Notes: generated by a model not told the origin, from the sequence alone. Positions 43,106 to 52,483 are shown, numbered from the stretch's first letter. The stretch is DNA of 64,000 bases from Pseudomonadota bacterium (GCA_023388935.1 JAEWFG010000170.1:1-64000); one strand, 5' to 3'. Numbers and translations: made by a program.

Positions 43106-43149
43106 ATGTGGGACGAGCGGCGCGTCCCAACTCATCTGGAGGCGCTCTT

Positions 43150-44157
43150 TTAAGGAAACTCCACCACGATCTTGCCGAAATGGCCGCCCTGCTGCATCAG
43201 CCGCAACGCATCGGGTACGGCGTCGAAGGCGAACACACGATCGATCACGGGCTTCATTCCATTGCGTCCGATCGCGGCTGCCATGCCCTCGAACATGCGG
43301 CGGCTGCCGACGGAGAGGCCGATGACATGCAAATTCTTGGAAAACAGGCTCGGGATCGCGATCTGCTGTGAGAAGCCCGAGAGCACGCCGATCACCAGAA
43401 TAGTCCCGCCGACCCGCGCCGCCTCGAGCGATTGCGCAAAGGTGTCCTTGCCGCCGACCTCGACGACGTGGTCGACGCCGCCGCCGGTCCACTCCGCCGC
43501 GGCGTTGCCCCATTCCGGCACCGAACGATAGTTGATGGTGTGATCGGCGCCGAGCGCCTTGGCACGTTCGAGCTTCTCGTCACGCGATGACGTCACGATC
43601 ACGCTTGCGCCTGCGAGCTTTGCGAATTGCAGCGCGAAGATCGACACGCCGCCGGTGCCCTGCACCAGCACGGTGTCACCGGGTTGCACCTTGGCCTCCT
43701 CGAACAGCGCACGCCACGCCGTCAGCCCGGCGCAGGGCAGCGTCGCGGCTTCCAGGAACGTGAGATGCGACGGGATGCGGCTGACGCCCTCGGCATCGAG
43801 CAGCATTACCTCCTGCAATACGCCCGGCCGCGTGCCGCCGAGCGCGTAGCGGCGACTGGTCGCCGACACCTTTCCGTCGATCCAGGACTGGAAGAACATC
43901 GGACAGACGCGATCGCCGGCCGCGACGCGGGTAACGCCCTCGCCAACGGCGATCACCTCGCCTGCTCCGTCCGAGAACGGGATCAGCGGCAGTCTGGAGA
44001 CGCCGCCCTTGCCCTGCACCGTGAGCAGGTCGCGATAATTCAGCGACGCGGCCCGCATCCGCACCGCGACCTGGCCCGGGCCAGGTGTGGGCTCCGGGAG
44101 ATCGGCCAGTTCCATCCCCTCGATCGACCAATCGCGCGCGACCTGCCAGGCTTTCAT
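43150..44157 (-). CDS. NAD(P)-dependent medium-chain alcohol dehydrogenase
   Basis: A 335-residue MDR-superfamily enzyme. The catalytic domain has PGQVAVRMRAASLNYRDLLT (the family's RxxxLNYRD pattern), PFSDGAGEVIAVG and GDRVCPMFF. The Rossmann part has LVQGTGGVSIFALQFAKLAG. The family's structural-zinc cysteine loop is missing, as in quinone-oxidoreductase-like members. It is the last gene of a GntR-CoA ligase-dehydrogenase set, 15 bp after the ligase. Substrate unknown. Confidence 0.9.
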   Translation of the reverse strand: MKAWQVARDWSIEGMELADLPEPTPGPGQVAVRMRAASLNYRDLLTVQGKGGVSRLPLIPFSDGAGEVIAVGEGVTRVAAGDRVCPMFFQSWIDGKVSATSRRYALGGTRPGVLQEVMLLDAEGVSRIPSHLTFLEAATLPCAGLTAWRALFEEAKVQPGDTVLVQGTGGVSIFALQFAKLAGASVIVTSSRDEKLERAKALGADHTINYRSVPEWGNAAAEWTGGGVDHVVEVGGKDTFAQSLEAARVGGTILVIGVLSGFSQQIAIPSLFSKNLHVIGLSVGSRRMFEGMAAAIGRNGMKPVIDRVFAFDAVPDALRLMQQGGHFGKIVVEFP

Positions 44158-44172
44158 GGCTATCGCTCCATC

Positions 44173-45786
44173 TCAGGTGCCAAAATTCTTCTGGATCGCC
44201 TTGTCGAGCGTCTCGCCGCCGACGAATCGCTGACGCAGCTCGCGCTTGAGCAGCTTGCCGCTCGGGTTCTTCGGCAGACTGTCGACGAAGATCACGCGCT
44301 TCGGCACCTTGAAATGCGCCATCTGGCCGGCGCAATGCTTGATGACAGCGTCTTCATCGAGCTTCTCGCCGGTCTTGACCACGACGATCGCGGTAACCGC
44401 CTCGATCCAGCGCGGATCTGGCAGGCCGACAACGGCGACCTCGGAGACCTCAGGGATGCGATAGACCATCTCCTCGACCTCACGGCTCGCGACATTCTCG
44501 CCACCGGTCTTGATCATGTCCTTGACGCGATCGACCACCGTGATGTGGCCCTCGGCATCGACGGTGGCGAGATCGCCGGAGTGAAACCAGCCGCCGGAAA
44601 ACGCCGCGGCGGTCTTGACGGGATCGTTGTAGTAGCCGGAAAGCAGATGCGGAGAGCGGTGCACGATCTCTCCGACCTCGCCGACCTTGACGTCCTCCAT
44701 CGACGTATTGACCACGCGCGTCTCGACATTGAGCACCGGCTTGCCGGCAGAGCCCGCCTTGCGCAGCTGGTCCTCGGGCCGCAGCACGGTCGCGAGCGGC
44801 GCGATCTCGGTCTGGCCGTAGAAATTCCAGAACCTGACGTTGGGCAGGCGGCGCTGGAGCTCGAGCAGCACCTCAACCGGCATGATCGAGGCGCCGTAAT
44901 AGCCCTTCTGCAGCGTCGACAGGTCGGTCTTGTCGAAATTCGGCGAGCGCAGCATCGCGATCCAGATCGTCGGCGGCGCAAAGAACGACGTGACCCTGTG
45001 GGCCTGAATTAGCGCCAGGATATTGTCGGCGGTCGGCTTGCCCGTAATGACGCCAGAAGCGCCGAGATAGATTTGCGGCCCCAAGAACACATCGAGCTGG
45101 GCGCAGTGATAGAGCGGCAGCGCGTGCAGGAACTTGTCGTCGACGCTCATGCCGCCGTCGATGATGCAGCTGACATACTGCCACATCACGGCCTCGTGGG
45201 TCAGCATCGCGCCCTTCGGCAGGGACTCCGTGCCGCTGGTGTAGACGATCTGCGCGAGATCGCGGCTATCGACGGACGTCTCCAGCACCGAGCCGTCGGC
45301 GGCGAGGAGATCGTCGAAAGTGGTGAGGCCCGCGGGCGCCGTGGCGGGATCCTCGCTCGGCAGCCAGATCATCTTCTCGACCGCGCAGTCCTTGGCGCTC
45401 GCCGCGCGCGCGGGCTCGACGAAATCCGGACCGGTCGCGAGCAGTTTTGCGCCGGAGCTCTTCAGGATGAAATTGATCTCGTCCGGATTGAGCATGAAGT
45501 TGATCGGCACCAGCACCGCGCCGATCCTTGCCAGCGCGAAACGCAGCGCGGCGAACGCGTGCGAATTGCGCGAGAGCACGGCGAGGCGATCGCCCTTCTT
45601 CACGCCGAGCCCGAGCAGGCCGCGACCGAGCCGGTTGCAGATCGCGTCCATCTCGGCAAAGGTCCAGCTCACATTGCCGCAGCTCACAGCAAGCTTGTTC
45701 GGCTCGCGCCCCGCCGAGCGGCGCAGGAGATCGCCGATGGAATGCTCGCGGGCTTTCGAGATGGTGGCTGCGATGTCGCCGGTCAT
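44173..45786 (-). CDS. AMP-dependent acyl-CoA synthetase
   Basis: A 537-residue class I acyl-CoA ligase. P-loop: QIVYTSGTESLPKGAMLTH; A5: WNFYGQTEIAPLA; A7: GWFHSGDLATVDAEGHI; A8 hinge VDRVKDMIKTGGENV; catalytic Lys in LPKNPSGKLLKREL. All core motifs are intact, so it should be active on a carboxylic acid (medium/branched-chain or aromatic). The ATG follows GGAGGG. It lies 54 bp after the GntR gene, in one operon with it and the dehydrogenase. Confidence 0.92.
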   Translation of the reverse strand: MTGDIAATISKAREHSIGDLLRRSAGREPNKLAVSCGNVSWTFAEMDAICNRLGRGLLGLGVKKGDRLAVLSRNSHAFAALRFALARIGAVLVPINFMLNPDEINFILKSSGAKLLATGPDFVEPARAASAKDCAVEKMIWLPSEDPATAPAGLTTFDDLLAADGSVLETSVDSRDLAQIVYTSGTESLPKGAMLTHEAVMWQYVSCIIDGGMSVDDKFLHALPLYHCAQLDVFLGPQIYLGASGVITGKPTADNILALIQAHRVTSFFAPPTIWIAMLRSPNFDKTDLSTLQKGYYGASIMPVEVLLELQRRLPNVRFWNFYGQTEIAPLATVLRPEDQLRKAGSAGKPVLNVETRVVNTSMEDVKVGEVGEIVHRSPHLLSGYYNDPVKTAAAFSGGWFHSGDLATVDAEGHITVVDRVKDMIKTGGENVASREVEEMVYRIPEVSEVAVVGLPDPRWIEAVTAIVVVKTGEKLDEDAVIKHCAGQMAHFKVPKRVIFVDSLPKNPSGKLLKRELRQRFVGGETLDKAIQKNFGT

Positions 45787-45840
45787 GTATCCCTCCGTTT
45801 GATATGCTTATTCGTTGAATTCGTTCGAATTCTTGCGGCG

Positions 45841-46608
45841 CTATCCGCGCCGGGCTGCCTGCGCATGCTCGATGTACATGTGCTCGACCGAACGGTCGAG
45901 CGAAGCGATCTTTTCGAAACCGCGCCGCCAGTCCTGTAGGTGCCGGCGCGTCCACAGCACGCCCGCCTCGCGATCACGACGGCGGATCGCTTCGATGAGA
46001 TGGCGGTGCGCGTCGACGAGGCGCCGCCCACCTTCGGCAACGCCGGTCACGATCATCTCGGTGGTCGGATAGAACAGCTGCGCTGCCGGCTCGCGTGCGA
46101 GCTGGAGAACGCGGTTCTGCGAGGCCTTTGCGACCAGGACGTGGAATTCGGCGTCGCATTCGGCAAGCGCTGCGGAATCGCCGACCACGGCCACGCTGCG
46201 TGCGAGGTTATCAGTGAGCTCGACGATGTTCTCCTCCGTCGCCCGCGCCACCGCGCCTTCGATACTCGCCACCTCGAGCGTCATCGACGCTTCGTAGAGC
46301 TCCCGGAACGTTACCTCGTGCAGGACCAGCGCACGGCTGAGGCGGCTCGCAAGCTTGGTGTAGCGCGGCAGGCAGGCGTGCAGGCGGCGCGAGGAATCGC
46401 GGCTGATCAGGCCGCCCTCCTCCAGCACGCGAATGCCTTCGCGGATGGTGGAGCGGTTGACGCCGAACTGCCGCACCAGTTCGTGCTCCGTGCCGATGGG
46501 ATCGCCGGGCTTGATCCGTCCATTGACGATCTCGCGCTCGATGGCGTCGGCGACCTTCTGATAGGCCGGCGCAACATCGATCGGTCGAAACAGCGGCGAG
46601 ATGGGCAA
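45841..46608 (-). CDS. GntR-family (FCD-type) transcriptional regulator
   Basis: A 255-residue regulator. I set the start at the TTG at 46608, which has GGAGA six bases upstream; earlier in-frame starts would translate across the operator. The winged helix is PAYQKVADAIEREIVNGRIK with EHELVRQFGVNRSTIREGIR; the C-terminal FCD helical domain holds metal/ligand residues (DAEFHVLVAKAS, DAHRHLIEAIRRRD). Between it and the divergent binding-protein gene are two TTGTC-N-GACAA dyads that fit FCD-type GntR operators. It probably controls both its own operon and that uptake protein. Confidence 0.9.
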   Translation of the reverse strand: MPISPLFRPIDVAPAYQKVADAIEREIVNGRIKPGDPIGTEHELVRQFGVNRSTIREGIRVLEEGGLISRDSSRRLHACLPRYTKLASRLSRALVLHEVTFRELYEASMTLEVASIEGAVARATEENIVELTDNLARSVAVVGDSAALAECDAEFHVLVAKASQNRVLQLAREPAAQLFYPTTEMIVTGVAEGGRRLVDAHRHLIEAIRRRDREAGVLWTRRHLQDWRRGFEKIASLDRSVEHMYIEHAQAARRG

Positions 46609-46627
46609 GACCGATCTCCAATGGCGG

Positions 46628-46638
46628 TTGTCCGACAA
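46628..46638. promoter_or_regulatory. GntR operator 1 (TTGTCCGACAA)
   Basis: A perfect 5-bp-arm dyad TTGTC-C-GACAA, 20 bp ahead of the proposed gntR start, in its leader. This placement fits autorepression. Confidence 0.75.
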
Positions 46639-46725
46639 ACTATAGGCAGCGCCTCCTAATGCGTCAAACCGCATCATTGATGCCGCACGTGCAGCAAATT
46701 GACTCCTGCGGTACCTCGCTCTAAG

Positions 46726-46738
46726 TTTGTCGGACAAA
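46726..46738. promoter_or_regulatory. GntR operator 2 (TTTGTCGGACAAA)
   Basis: A perfect 6-bp-arm dyad TTTGTC-G-GACAAA, 38 bp before the ATG of the binding-protein gene and 98 bp from operator 1 (start to start). Both sites have the same core. Confidence 0.78.
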
Positions 46739-46775
46739 GGGACAGCATAGTCCCGGTACAAGAGGAAACGTATCC

Positions 46776-47981
46776 ATGAGACCCATCGCAGCACTCGTGT
46801 CTGCGGCCGGCTTGCTGTCGGCTGCCCTGATCGTCCCCGCGTCCGCCCAGCAGGCGCCGCTCAAGATCGGCGTGCTCTCTGACTTCTCCTCCGTCTATTC
46901 CGACATCGGCGGCCAGGGGAATGTCGAGGCTACCAAGATGGCCATCGAGGATTTTGGCGGGCAGATGTTCGGCAAACCGATCGACATGGTCGCGGCCGAC
47001 GTGCTCAACAAGCCCGACATCGCCTCCACCATCGCCCGCAAATGGTGGGAGACCGACGGCGTCGACATGATCATCGACCTGCCGACCTCGGCCACCGCGC
47101 TTGCGGTGATGGAGCTGTCAAAGCAGTACGAGAAGATCATGATCGTGACGGATGCGGCAAGCTCCGACATCACCGGAAAATCCTGCTCGCCCTACACCGC
47201 GCACTGGACCTATGACACCTATTCCAACGCCCACACCGTCGGCAGCGCGATCGTCAAGAACGGCGGCGACACCTGGTTCTTCCTCACCGCCGACTACGTG
47301 TTCGGCCACTCGATCGAGCGCGACACCGGCGACGTCGTGAGGGCGGCGGGCGGCAAGGTCCTCGGCAGCGTCAAGCACCCGCTCAACACGGCGGACTTCT
47401 CGTCCTTCCTGCTCCAGGCCCAGGCCTCCAAGGCCAAGATCATCGGGCTTGCCAACGGCGGCGGCGACACCATCAACGCGATCAAGCAGGCCGGTGAATT
47501 CGGCATCGTCGCCGGCGGCCAGAACTTGGCTGCGATCGTGATGTTCATTTCCGACGTGCACAGCCTTGGGCTCAAGCTGGCGCAGGGCCTGATCGTCACC
47601 GAGGCCTACTACTGGGACCTCAACGACAAGACCCGTGCCTTCGGCAAGCGCTTCATGGAGCGCGTCAAGCGCATGCCGACCATGAACCAGGCCGCGACCT
47701 ACAGCGCGACGCTGCATTACCTCAAGGCCGTGCAGGCCGCTGGTACGAAGGACACCAAGACCGTGATGGCGAAGATGCGTGAGCTGCCGGTGAAAGATGC
47801 CTTCACCGACAACGGCGTGCTGCGCGAAGACGGCCGCATGGTACACAGCATGTATCTGTTCCAGGTGAAGAAGCCCGAGGAATCGAAGGGTCCGTGGGAC
47901 TATTACAAGCTGCTTGCGGAAGTCCCCGGCGACCAGGCGTTCCGGCCGCTGAAGGACGGCGGCTGTCCGCTGGTGAAGTAA
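46776..47981 (+). CDS. Orphan Liv-type periplasmic substrate-binding protein, GntR-controlled
   Basis: A 401-residue type I periplasmic-binding protein with a signal peptide ending at ASA-QQAPL. Mature features: KIGVLSDFSSVYSDIGGQGN, MELSKQYEKIMIVTDAASSD, and FFLTADYVFGHSIERDTGDV. The ATG follows GAGGAAACG. No permease or ATPase is adjacent. It is divergent from a GntR-CoA ligase operon with two shared operators, so its ligand is probably the acid activated by that ligase (inference). Confidence 0.9.
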   Translation: MRPIAALVSAAGLLSAALIVPASAQQAPLKIGVLSDFSSVYSDIGGQGNVEATKMAIEDFGGQMFGKPIDMVAADVLNKPDIASTIARKWWETDGVDMIIDLPTSATALAVMELSKQYEKIMIVTDAASSDITGKSCSPYTAHWTYDTYSNAHTVGSAIVKNGGDTWFFLTADYVFGHSIERDTGDVVRAAGGKVLGSVKHPLNTADFSSFLLQAQASKAKIIGLANGGGDTINAIKQAGEFGIVAGGQNLAAIVMFISDVHSLGLKLAQGLIVTEAYYWDLNDKTRAFGKRFMERVKRMPTMNQAATYSATLHYLKAVQAAGTKDTKTVMAKMRELPVKDAFTDNGVLREDGRMVHSMYLFQVKKPEESKGPWDYYKLLAEVPGDQAFRPLKDGGCPLVK

Positions 47982-48425
47982 CATTTCACGACGATGGACC
48001 TGCATCGCCTCGCGCGCTGCAGGTCCTCTAAAGCATAGTCCGCAAAGTGCGCAGCGGTTTTCCCTCGCGACAAATGCGGAACGCGTTTGCGCGGAGATCA
48101 TGCTCGAACAATAATCTAAAGCGCGATGACGATTCGTCCCGATCTCATCGCGCTTTAGCGGCGTCGAAAGTCTGACGGGCTGTGCCCGAACTTCCTGCGA
48201 AACACCGTTTGTGCATCGCACAAGCAGGCCAAGCATCGAAATTCTAGATCGCCGCCTCCTACACGCAAGACCGTTTGCACGCACAAGCAAAAGCTTTGCG
48301 CTCCCAAGCAAGCCGTGTCCGGGCGTGTGGCCTATGAAGGACAAAAAGCGATCAACGAGATATGCGGGAAACGTTCGCTTGCGTCAGGTCAAATCAACTG
48401 CTGCACATCTTGCCGCGCCGCCTGA
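47982..48425. other. 444-bp intergenic region with RPE-like palindrome
   Basis: No gene is seen. A perfect inverted repeat, GGACCTGCA (47996-48004) with TGCAGGTCC (48018-48026), follows the binding-protein stop but lacks a T-run. At 48028-48157 is a repeat ending in a hairpin TAAAGCGCGATGA / TCATCGCGCTTTA, a form I recall as common in Rhizobiales. The stretch 48158-48425 shows nothing definite; it must contain the promoter for the CoA-ligase gene. Confidence 0.55.
48117..48157. repeat. RPE-like hairpin TAAAGCGCGATGA / TCATCGCGCTTTA
   Basis: 13-bp perfect arms (48117-48129 and 48145-48157) enclose a 15-nt loop. It is part of a longer conserved-looking segment from about 48028 and lies between two genes. 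Confidence 0.8.
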
Positions 48426-50330
48426 ATGGCGGTGCCCGTGAGCCGCGCCCTGTCACCGCCGATCACGACGCGGTTCACGCAGCCGATTAAAGGCATCGCC
48501 GATATCGAGGCGCTGGAGCGGTTGCCCTATGATTCCCTCATCCCCGCCCGCAATCTCTTTCATCTCTTCGAAGCGACGGCGCGCCTGCACCCCGACCGAC
48601 CTGCGCTGACGGTCCTGACCAAGGGCTCGCGCGCATCAGGCGATGTCACGCTGACGCACGGCCAGTTGCTCGTCGAGATTACGCGCGCGGCCAATCTGTT
48701 CAGATCGCACGGGATCGGTCAGAGCGGCGGAACGGTCGCCTTTCTCTGCCCGATCCTTCCGCAGCTATTCCCGGCACTGCTCGGTGCCCAGGTCGCGGGC
48801 GTCGCCAGTTCGATCAACTATCTCCTGAACGAAGATGCGATCGCCGACCTGCTCGAAGCGCAGAACGCAACTGTTCTGGTCGTCGCGTCCGCGGCCGATC
48901 ACGCGATCTGGACCAAGGCGAATAACGTTGCGAGCCGCGTCCCCTCGCTCAAGACGATTTTCGTGATCGGCGCGAACGGCGGCATGACGGGCCGTTTTCT
49001 GAGCTTCGACGAAGCGGTTGCGGGTGCACGCGACAGCCTCGACTTCGAGCCGTCGACGGATCGGCAAACGGTGTGCGCGCTCTTCCATACGGGCGGGACG
49101 ACCGGACGGCCGAAGCTCGTTCGCCTGACGCATGGAAACCAGATTCATGCGGCCTGGAGCTTTGCCCAGGTTCACGGACTGGATGAGCTAGATGCCGCCG
49201 TGAACGGTTTCCCGCTGTTTCACGTCGGCGGCACGATGACCGTCGGCCTGTCGATTCTTGCAGCCGGCGGCCACGTGATCATTCCCTCGCCTTACAGTCT
49301 CCGAAGTCCCGATGCGATCCGAGACTATTGGCACACCGTCGAGCGGTTTGGCGCGACCATTGTCAGCGGCGTGCCGACGTCGATCGCCGCTCTTGCCGAG
49401 ATACCCATCGGATCCTCGGACATCAGCACCGTTCGAATGGCCCTCACCGGAGGGGCCGTGGCTCCGAAGGCCGTCAGCGAAAGGTTTCAGGCGCGAACCG
49501 GCATCAAATTGTTCGAGACCTACGGGATGACGGAGACCGCGGCGGCGATCGCGTTCAATCCCGGCCGCGGAACGCCATTGCAAGGCAGCGTCGGCTTCAG
49601 GGCCCCGTTTGCGAGCACCAAGATCGTCGCGCTGGCCGATGCCGATTTGCGCGAGGAATGCCCAGCACTCTCCAGCGGTCTCGTCCTCGTCAGGGGACCG
49701 CAGGTATTTCCCGGCTACCTCGATCCCCAGCACAACAGGGGCGTGCTCACTGACGACCACTGGATCGTCACCGGCGATGTCGGCTATCTGACCCCGGATC
49801 AGCGGCTGGTACTGACTGGGCGCGAGAAGGACCTGATCGTGCGCAGCGGTCACAATATCGACCCCGCCGCGATCGAGGACGTTGCCAATGCCTTCCCCGG
49901 GGTGCAGATGAGTTCGGCCGTCGGCATGCCGGACGCCTACGCCGGAGAGGTTCCCATCCTCTTCGTGGTACGGTCTCCGGGACAGACGATCGACCTGCCG
50001 CGACTGCGCGAGCACCTCGAACGCAACGTCAATGAACCTCCCGCGAGGCCGAAGCGCGTCGTGCTGCTCGACGCCCTCCCGGTCACAGCGGTCGGCAAGA
50101 TCTTCAAGCCTACGCTTCGCGATCTGGCTGTTCGGGAGAAGGTCAGGACCGAGATCGATCGCATCTTCGGCCCGGACACCGCGGCAGACATCCTCGTCGA
50201 GAAGGACGCCAGGCTGAACACGCTCGTCCACATCTCGGTGGACTCCAGCGATCAGGATCGGGCGAAAGAACTCATCGAAAGCCTGGCGACACTTCCACAG
50301 ACCTATCGCGTAGAGACCCGATCGCCCTGA
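48426..50330 (+). CDS. AMP-dependent acyl-CoA synthetase
   Basis: A 634-residue class I ligase. P-loop LFHTGGTTGRPKLVRLTH (about residue 220), A5 LFETYGMTETAAAIAFNPG, A7 DDHWIVTGDVGYLTPDQRL, A8 GREKDLIVRSGHNIDPAAIE, and a catalytic Lys in ALPVTAVGKIFKPTLR. It has an extra 70-residue C-terminal part after the catalytic domain. The start at 48426 is uncertain (no clear ribosome site). It is followed 41 bp later by sugar-type ABC genes. A CoA ligase heading a sugar-ABC operon hints that the imported compound is a carboxylic acid or a lactone opened to one (inference). Confidence 0.9.
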   Translation: MAVPVSRALSPPITTRFTQPIKGIADIEALERLPYDSLIPARNLFHLFEATARLHPDRPALTVLTKGSRASGDVTLTHGQLLVEITRAANLFRSHGIGQSGGTVAFLCPILPQLFPALLGAQVAGVASSINYLLNEDAIADLLEAQNATVLVVASAADHAIWTKANNVASRVPSLKTIFVIGANGGMTGRFLSFDEAVAGARDSLDFEPSTDRQTVCALFHTGGTTGRPKLVRLTHGNQIHAAWSFAQVHGLDELDAAVNGFPLFHVGGTMTVGLSILAAGGHVIIPSPYSLRSPDAIRDYWHTVERFGATIVSGVPTSIAALAEIPIGSSDISTVRMALTGGAVAPKAVSERFQARTGIKLFETYGMTETAAAIAFNPGRGTPLQGSVGFRAPFASTKIVALADADLREECPALSSGLVLVRGPQVFPGYLDPQHNRGVLTDDHWIVTGDVGYLTPDQRLVLTGREKDLIVRSGHNIDPAAIEDVANAFPGVQMSSAVGMPDAYAGEVPILFVVRSPGQTIDLPRLREHLERNVNEPPARPKRVVLLDALPVTAVGKIFKPTLRDLAVREKVRTEIDRIFGPDTAADILVEKDARLNTLVHISVDSSDQDRAKELIESLATLPQTYRVETRSP

Positions 50331-50371
50331 CAGACCCGCAGAGGCCGACCTCGAAGAAAGGCAAGACAAGG

Positions 50372-51343
50372 ATGAAGCGCTTTCGTTTCAATCAGCAGGA
50401 AATCGTCTTTGCCGTCTTCGCTCTGCTGTTCCTGGTATTTTCGATCTTCCTGCGCGGCTTCCTGACGACAGAGAACATGCTGACGCTGCTCCAGAACGTG
50501 GCGGTGCTCGGCATCCTCGGACTTGCCATGGCGATCGTCGTGATCGGCCGCGGCATCGACATCTCGCTGATCGCAGCTCTGGCGGTACCGCCCGGACTCG
50601 TGCTGCAGATGGTACAGAATGGTCACTCGCTTCCGGCTTCGCTTCTGACCGCAGTGCTGCTCACGATCGCCTTCGGCCTCGTCAATGGCTGGCTGATCGC
50701 CTACGCCGAGGTCCCCTCGCTGTTTGCGACACTCGCAACAGGCCTGCTGCTCGCAGGGCTCGGGCAGGCGGCATTGTTCCAGCTCGACGTCGTACAGTGG
50801 AGTCCCGGCATGGACGGCTTCGAGCGGCTCGGGCAGGGAACCATCCTCGGTATCCCGACCTCGATCGTGATGTTCGCGACCGCCTGCATCGTGGTCGCCT
50901 TCCTGCTGCGCAGGACGCGCTGGGGCGCCTATATCTATGCCATCGGCGACAATCCCTACGCCGCGCGCGTCACGGGCATACCCTCTCGCCCGATCATCGT
51001 CCTGCAATATGTCGTCGCCGCGCTGATCGGTTGCTTCGCCGGCCTTGTGATGGCCGCATCCGTCAACTCGATGCCGACCCGCGTCTTCAACTCGACGCTG
51101 ATCTACGATGTGATCCTGGTCGTGGTGCTTGGCGGCATCGGCCTGTCCGGCGGGCGCGGCGGCGTGCTTAACGTCGTCATCGGCACGCTCCTGATCGGCA
51201 CGATGCTCAACGGCATGACCATCATGGACATCTCCTACGCCGGGCAGAATCTCATCAAGGGCGTGGTGCTTCTGCTTGCCGTCATCACGGACTCCTTCCT
51301 GAATCCGCGCAACGAGGAAACGGCGCAACAGGGCGACATCTGA
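50372..51343 (+). CDS. Sugar-type ABC transporter permease (RbsC family)
   Basis: A 323-residue membrane protein of the ribose/galactose permease family. Typical features: FLTTENMLTLLQNVAVLGILGLAMAIVVIGRGIDIS near the N-terminus, YAIGDNPYAARVTGI (the EAA-like loop of RbsC proteins), and VLGGIGLSGGRGGVLNVVIGTLLIGTMLNGM. The ATG has AAGG upstream. It is the first permease of a set with two permeases, of which the second is fused to a propeller. Confidence 0.92.
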   Translation: MKRFRFNQQEIVFAVFALLFLVFSIFLRGFLTTENMLTLLQNVAVLGILGLAMAIVVIGRGIDISLIAALAVPPGLVLQMVQNGHSLPASLLTAVLLTIAFGLVNGWLIAYAEVPSLFATLATGLLLAGLGQAALFQLDVVQWSPGMDGFERLGQGTILGIPTSIVMFATACIVVAFLLRRTRWGAYIYAIGDNPYAARVTGIPSRPIIVLQYVVAALIGCFAGLVMAASVNSMPTRVFNSTLIYDVILVVVLGGIGLSGGRGGVLNVVIGTLLIGTMLNGMTIMDISYAGQNLIKGVVLLLAVITDSFLNPRNEETAQQGDI

Positions 51344-51386
51344 ACGACCCGACAAAATACCGATAACCACAACCAAGGAGGAAGCA

Positions 51387-52403
51387 ATGAAGCATTTCGG
51401 CAGCCCGACAAAGGCAATTGTGGCCGCACTCGGCCTTGCGGCGATGACCGCACCGGCCCTGGCCCAGCAGGGCCTCGACGAACCATTCCAGAAGCCGTTC
51501 AAGGAAGCGCTGGCCGGCAAGACCGTCGCCTATGTTCCGGTCGCCATGAACTTCGACCTCACCGAGGGCTGGTACGCCGGCCTGAAGAAGGAGCTCGAGC
51601 CGTTCGGCGTCAAGTTCGTGATCCGCGATGCCAACTGGAACACCAATGCCGGTGCGCAGGCCGTCACGTCGCTGATCTCCGAGAAGCCGGCAGTCATCGT
51701 GGTCCATAATCCGGACGTGCAGACTTACGCCAAGCTGCTGCAGCGCGCCGAGAACGAAGGTATCTACGTCATCCAGATCAACATGGGCTCCGCCTATCGG
51801 AGCTCCGCCTTCGTCGGTGCCAACTGGGTCGAGATCGGCGAACGCCAGACCGAAGGCGTAGTCAAGGCGTGCGAGGGCAAGTCGAACAAGATCGCGATCA
51901 TCCAGGGTGCGCTGTCGGCGGCCGCGAGCGCCTATACGCTCAAAGGCGTCGAGAACGTCCTCGCCAAGCATCCCGAGATCAAGGTGGTGTCCAGCCAAGC
52001 CGCCGATTGGGACGCCGCCAAGGCCAAGGCGATCACGCAAACGGTGCTGAAGCAGAATCCCGATCTCTGCGGCATCGTCGGCTTCTGGGACGGCATGGAC
52101 ATCGGCACGGCAGCGGCCGTCAAGGAAGCCGGCCTTACCGGCAAGGTGTTCGTCACCACCTCGGGCGGCGGCGAGCGCAAGGGCGCGTGCGAGCTGGTGA
52201 AGTCCGGCGCGTTCGATCTCAACATGAGCTACGACGTGCCAACCCAGGCCGCGCAGATGGCCGGCACCATCAAGTGGCTGCTGTCGTCAGGCGCCAAGCC
52301 CGGCTCCGTCAAGGGCTCGGAATACACCACGCTGATTCCGATCACCAAGGAGAACGCCGACAACCCGATGTCCTGCTGGAACCTCAGCGACCTCAAGAAA
52401 TAG
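51387..52403 (+). CDS. Sugar-type periplasmic substrate-binding protein (RbsB family)
   Basis: A 338-residue periplasmic protein with signal peptide ending at ALA-QQGLD. Peripla_BP_4 features: KTVAYVPVAMNFDLTEGW, SEKPAVIVVHNPD, and NPDLCGIVGFWDGMDIGTAAAVKEAG. AAGGAGGAAGCA precedes the ATG. It is 43 bp after the permease. A stable hairpin right after its stop may raise its level over the membrane subunits. Ligand not predictable. Confidence 0.91.
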   Translation: MKHFGSPTKAIVAALGLAAMTAPALAQQGLDEPFQKPFKEALAGKTVAYVPVAMNFDLTEGWYAGLKKELEPFGVKFVIRDANWNTNAGAQAVTSLISEKPAVIVVHNPDVQTYAKLLQRAENEGIYVIQINMGSAYRSSAFVGANWVEIGERQTEGVVKACEGKSNKIAIIQGALSAAASAYTLKGVENVLAKHPEIKVVSSQAADWDAAKAKAITQTVLKQNPDLCGIVGFWDGMDIGTAAAVKEAGLTGKVFVTTSGGGERKGACELVKSGAFDLNMSYDVPTQAAQMAGTIKWLLSSGAKPGSVKGSEYTTLIPITKENADNPMSCWNLSDLKK

Positions 52404-52418
52404 TCCGGCGCTGACGCC

Positions 52419-52455
52419 TGAGATCCCCGGCGCACCGAAAATCCCGGGGATCTCA
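52419..52455 (+). promoter_or_regulatory. Stable intercistronic hairpin after the binding-protein gene
   Basis: TGAGATCCCCGG and CCGGGGATCTCA are exact inverted copies around a 13-nt loop. No T-run follows, so it is more likely an RNA-stabilising element or partial terminator within the operon than a full terminator. Confidence 0.72.
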
Positions 52456-52483
52456 CTTCCCATAGTTTCCATGCCCTGCTGGA

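Noticed and set aside
47996..48026. Inverted repeat after the 46776 binding protein considered as a terminator
   Set aside because: The stem is good, but the loop is 13 nt and no T-run follows.
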